Both the position numbers and the translations under genes were made by a program. DNA of 64,000 bases from Candidatus Gastranaerophilales bacterium (GTDB lineage: Bacteria > Cyanobacteriota > Vampirovibrionia > Gastranaerophilales > Gastranaerophilaceae), in assembly GCA_944325545.1 (NCBI GenBank), contig CALVAM010000013.1, positions 1 to 64,000 on the forward strand, written 5' to 3'. The notes under the pieces are model-generated. The model had not been told where the DNA came from. It did not search any database and was given only the letters and a program-made list of their open reading frames with translations. Shown here piece by piece: positions 61,826 through 64,000 of the stretch (positions within the stretch are counted from its first letter, which is position 1; every line of letters starts with the position of its first letter).

Positions 61826-62632
61826 ATGCTGGAACCTTTTATTTGGATGTTTAAAACTTCAGGAATAAAAAAACACTTTTTTTATTTATTCGGTATTTTT
61901 GTTTTATTTTCCATATTTTCTGGAATTTTAACATACTTATTTGATTCAATAGATAACATTACTTTTTTAAAATCATATATAAATATCATATGGTCTATTT
62001 GTTTAATATCAATCTTTTGGTTTTATCAAGGTTATTTTTTCAATTTAGTCGAAAAAATAATTTCGAGAGACTGGGATATTGAATCAAATAATATTTACAA
62101 CAAAAATGTTAAAACTATTTTTAAAATTAGCTTACCCGAATTAAATTTTTTTAAAAATTTATGGCGTGGAATTGCTTCTTCTATTGCTATTGTACTATTA
62201 TTACTACCATTCATACTGTTAATTACAACTTCTAACGCCATATTTATTTTATCTAAACTTTCCCCATTCGTTGTTACAATAATTTATGTATTTTTGTTAT
62301 TATTTTTTCCGGCATTATTATGGAATTATTCTACAAATAATTCTATTATAGCTGTATTCAACTATAGAAAAGCTATTTTTATCATGGGTAACTATACCTG
62401 GAATTATATTAAAAATATTCTAATAGCGATTATTTATTCTATAATAAATGGACTTATTATAAATCTTATTGTAAATATCTTTGCCAAAAATAGAATTTTC
62501 TTTGCAGAACATCATGGTATAAATCTTATCTATGGATTAATATTATTATTTATATTTATTACAAATTATATTTATTGCTTGTATGTAAATGCATATTTAT
62601 TGGGTACAATTACACCCGCTAATGAATACTAA
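61826..62632 (+). CDS. Polytopic membrane protein of unknown function
   Basis: 268 residues with about six membrane helices. The N-terminus (MLEPFIWMFKTSGIKKHFFYLF) is slightly like DUF4013 proteins, but I do not recognise the family with confidence. Last gene of the tonB run (15 nt after exbD). Its 3' end overlaps the holB stop by 4 nt. Confidence 0.65.
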   Translation: MLEPFIWMFKTSGIKKHFFYLFGIFVLFSIFSGILTYLFDSIDNITFLKSYINIIWSICLISIFWFYQGYFFNLVEKIISRDWDIESNNIYNKNVKTIFKISLPELNFFKNLWRGIASSIAIVLLLLPFILLITTSNAIFILSKLSPFVVTIIYVFLLLFFPALLWNYSTNNSIIAVFNYRKAIFIMGNYTWNYIKNILIAIIYSIINGLIINLIVNIFAKNRIFFAEHHGINLIYGLILLFIFITNYIYCLYVNAYLLGTITPANEY

Positions 62633-63480
62633 TTTATAAGTTTAAGACAAATATCATCAAAAATATTTATACTTTTTAAACCAAGGGTAGCCTGTTTTTT
62701 TGCTGTTTCTAAAATTTTTATATGCTCTATAAAATTATTATTTTTAGGGTTTGATTTTAATAATATTAATATATAATTCTGTATTGCACTCAAAATTTCA
62801 AGTACAGAATAATCTTTACTTAAATCCTGTAAAGCTTGAGATATTTCAAAAATATTTTTACGCTCAAAATTAAAATAATTAGTAAATATCCCTTCTATAA
62901 TAGAATAATCATATGATATTTTTTCTTTTGAAGGAACAAAAAAACATTGAGAACGGGAAATTATAGTTGAAAGTACATCATCAATATATCTTGTTAAAAA
63001 TATAAAAGTTACACCTGCTTGTGGTTCTTCTATAATTTTTAATAGAGAATTTGCTGTTTCTGCCTGAAAATTTAAAGAATTTAAACCAGATATATTCCCA
63101 TTTTCATCTTTATCACAAAAAATGTACACTCTATGGAATTCTGAAGAAGATACTAAAGCTTCTTTTATCATTTGAGATTGTTTAATTGAAATAACTGTTT
63201 TTGACTCATCATCTTCAGGTTTATTATCAATTTTAGAAATTGTAAGAACTGCAGGGTGAGAATTCTCTCTTATCCAACGGCAATCAAGGCAATCACAATC
63301 ATCTGTTTTATCCCTTTTACAATTAAGTAATCTTGCTATTTCAAGGGCCAAAATATACTGTGCTTGGAAATCATTACCATAAAATAATAAGCTTTGAGGT
63401 AGTGCTCTTGTTTTTGTATTTAATGCTTGAGTAAAATATTTTGTCAAAAAAGGATACTTATCTGATAATAGCACACTCAA
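62629..63480 (-). CDS. holB: DNA polymerase III delta' subunit
   Basis: 283 residues, clamp-loader AAA+ fold: LLFYGNDFQAQYILALEIARLL (degenerate Walker A, as expected for delta'), the zinc module CxxxxxxxCxCxxC (residues ~54-66) and sensor 1/SRC motif region SRSQCF. Helps load the sliding clamp with tau/gamma and delta. Overlaps the end of holA by 23 nt. Confidence 0.85.
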   Translation of the reverse strand: MSVLLSDKYPFLTKYFTQALNTKTRALPQSLLFYGNDFQAQYILALEIARLLNCKRDKTDDCDCLDCRWIRENSHPAVLTISKIDNKPEDDESKTVISIKQSQMIKEALVSSSEFHRVYIFCDKDENGNISGLNSLNFQAETANSLLKIIEEPQAGVTFIFLTRYIDDVLSTIISRSQCFFVPSKEKISYDYSIIEGIFTNYFNFERKNIFEISQALQDLSKDYSVLEILSAIQNYILILLKSNPKNNNFIEHIKILETAKKQATLGLKSINIFDDICLKLIN

Positions 63481-64000
63481 CCTCCGATATTATATCAATA
63501 GCTTCTGCTGATTTTATTTTGTATTCAACATTAAAAAGATTATCTTTTAATTTTACTAAATCTGAAATCTTTGAATTTTTTAATTTTTCTAGTGTTTGTT
63601 TTACAACAAATTCATGCATACCTAATTTTTTTGCCAGTTCAATAGGAGGTTGATTTTGAGAAATTTTTAAAACTATCCATTTTCTTAACATTGTTTGAAT
63701 TGCAGACAAAAGTTCCAATGGATGTTTTTTATCTAAAAGTTTTTTAAATTCTAAAAGTGCATAATCTCTTTTACCTTTCATTATAAGTTCTGTAAGATTA
63801 AACAAATCTTGGTTAGAAATACAAATATCTTGAACCATTTGTTTTGTAATTATTTTACTAGGGTATGCTATTAATTTTAGTTTTTCAAGTTCTCCATCAA
63901 ATTCTCTTAAATTATTTCCTATTTGTTCAATTAAAAGATTTATTGCATCTTGATTTAAAGTAATATTCTTAGATTTTGCATTATTTTTTAACCAATTAGT
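63458..64000 (-). CDS. holA: DNA polymerase III delta subunit, C-terminal part (5' end off the window)
   Basis: The frame is open to the right edge, giving 180 residues of the C-terminal part. It contains GNNLREFDGELEKLKLIA, the helix typical of HolA just before its C-terminal collar domain, and a collar-like region ending in AEAIDIISEVE. delta opens the beta clamp. An internal ATG at 63838 is not the start. Upstream of holB with a 23-nt overlap, the usual replication partners in tandem. Confidence 0.82.
   Translation of the reverse strand, partial: TNWLKNNAKSKNITLNQDAINLLIEQIGNNLREFDGELEKLKLIAYPSKIITKQMVQDICISNQDLFNLTELIMKGKRDYALLEFKKLLDKKHPLELLSAIQTMLRKWIVLKISQNQPPIELAKKLGMHEFVVKQTLEKLKNSKISDLVKLKDNLFNVEYKIKSAEAIDIISEVECAIIR

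Noticed and set aside
63458-63838. A separate 126-residue gene upstream of holB
   Set aside because: The same frame stays open to the right edge and the upstream residues fit HolA, so it is the 3' part of holA rather than a small gene.
1-64000. CRISPR array, prophage, insertion sequence or integrase
   Set aside because: No regularly spaced identical repeats, no transposase, integrase or phage structural gene found by reading the frames.

Overview
The window is strongly AT-rich, gene-dense chromosomal DNA with standard stop usage (TAA, TAG and TGA all terminate genes), many 1-4 nt gene overlaps and several TTG/GTG starts. It carries lipid A/Kdo-type envelope genes (waaA, an ArnT-like transferase, TonB/ExbB/ExbD, TolC), so the cell has an outer membrane. 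It also has a Tic20-like protein and several exact matches to the cyanobacterial HLR1 element, but no photosynthesis gene. I infer a non-photosynthetic cyanobacterial relative (Melainabacteria, probably a gut Gastranaerophilales). This is an inference from gene content and motifs; the 16S gene, of which only the first ~26 nt are present, would settle it.

Layout. 1-575: 5' tip of a minus-strand 16S rRNA gene, its long leader with boxA, and two tandem rRNA promoters, each preceded by an HLR1 element. 576-8425: small regulator, ogt, secreted GH13 protein, trpS, the minus-strand group rpiB-rsfS-TPR-Tic20-like, a calpain-like protease and a histidine kinase. 8440-13167: SNF2 helicase, gpmI, tRNA-Lys. 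13249-22069: TOPRIM protein, an unknown coiled-coil protein, dnaE, waaA and a GT83-type glycosyltransferase. 22401-25430: a 1009-residue LysM-like protein. 25537-28828: punA, rqcP, VTT protein, yjbQ, bioD, rsmD. 28893-34011: cell-wall and division run murC-murB-ddl-ftsQ followed by hemW. 34006-37380: phosphohexomutase, small secreted protein, SPFH/NfeD pair, DUF1858 protein. 37465-42744: a 49-codon ORF, murA, a 110-residue duplicated protein, mfd. 42814-43019: probable non-coding RNA. 43097-48933: fabI, a thioredoxin-like protein, and a divergent tolC / marR-emrA-emrB efflux locus around a 28-bp perfect palindrome. 48967-54536: radical SAM protein, RNase E/G, small membrane protein, rsmI. 54763-62632: unknown membrane coiled-coil protein, secreted trypsin-like protease, two TrbI-like secreted proteins, and a tonB-exbB-exbD-exbD operon. 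62629-64000: holB and the 3' part of holA.

How the parts connect. Most genes are housekeeping: envelope assembly (Mur/Ddl/FtsQ/WaaA), replication (DnaE, HolA, HolB), RNA processing and translation quality control (RNase E/G, RsmD, RsmI, RsfS, RqcP, TrpS) and export (EmrAB-TolC, TonB system). The most notable signal is not a gene. HLR1-type direct repeats, the binding sites of the cyanobacterial response regulator RpaB, recur at similar distances upstream of predicted promoters for rRNA (twice), a putative sRNA, and two lineage-specific proteins of unknown function. This suggests an RpaB-like growth or stress regulon retained without photosynthesis.
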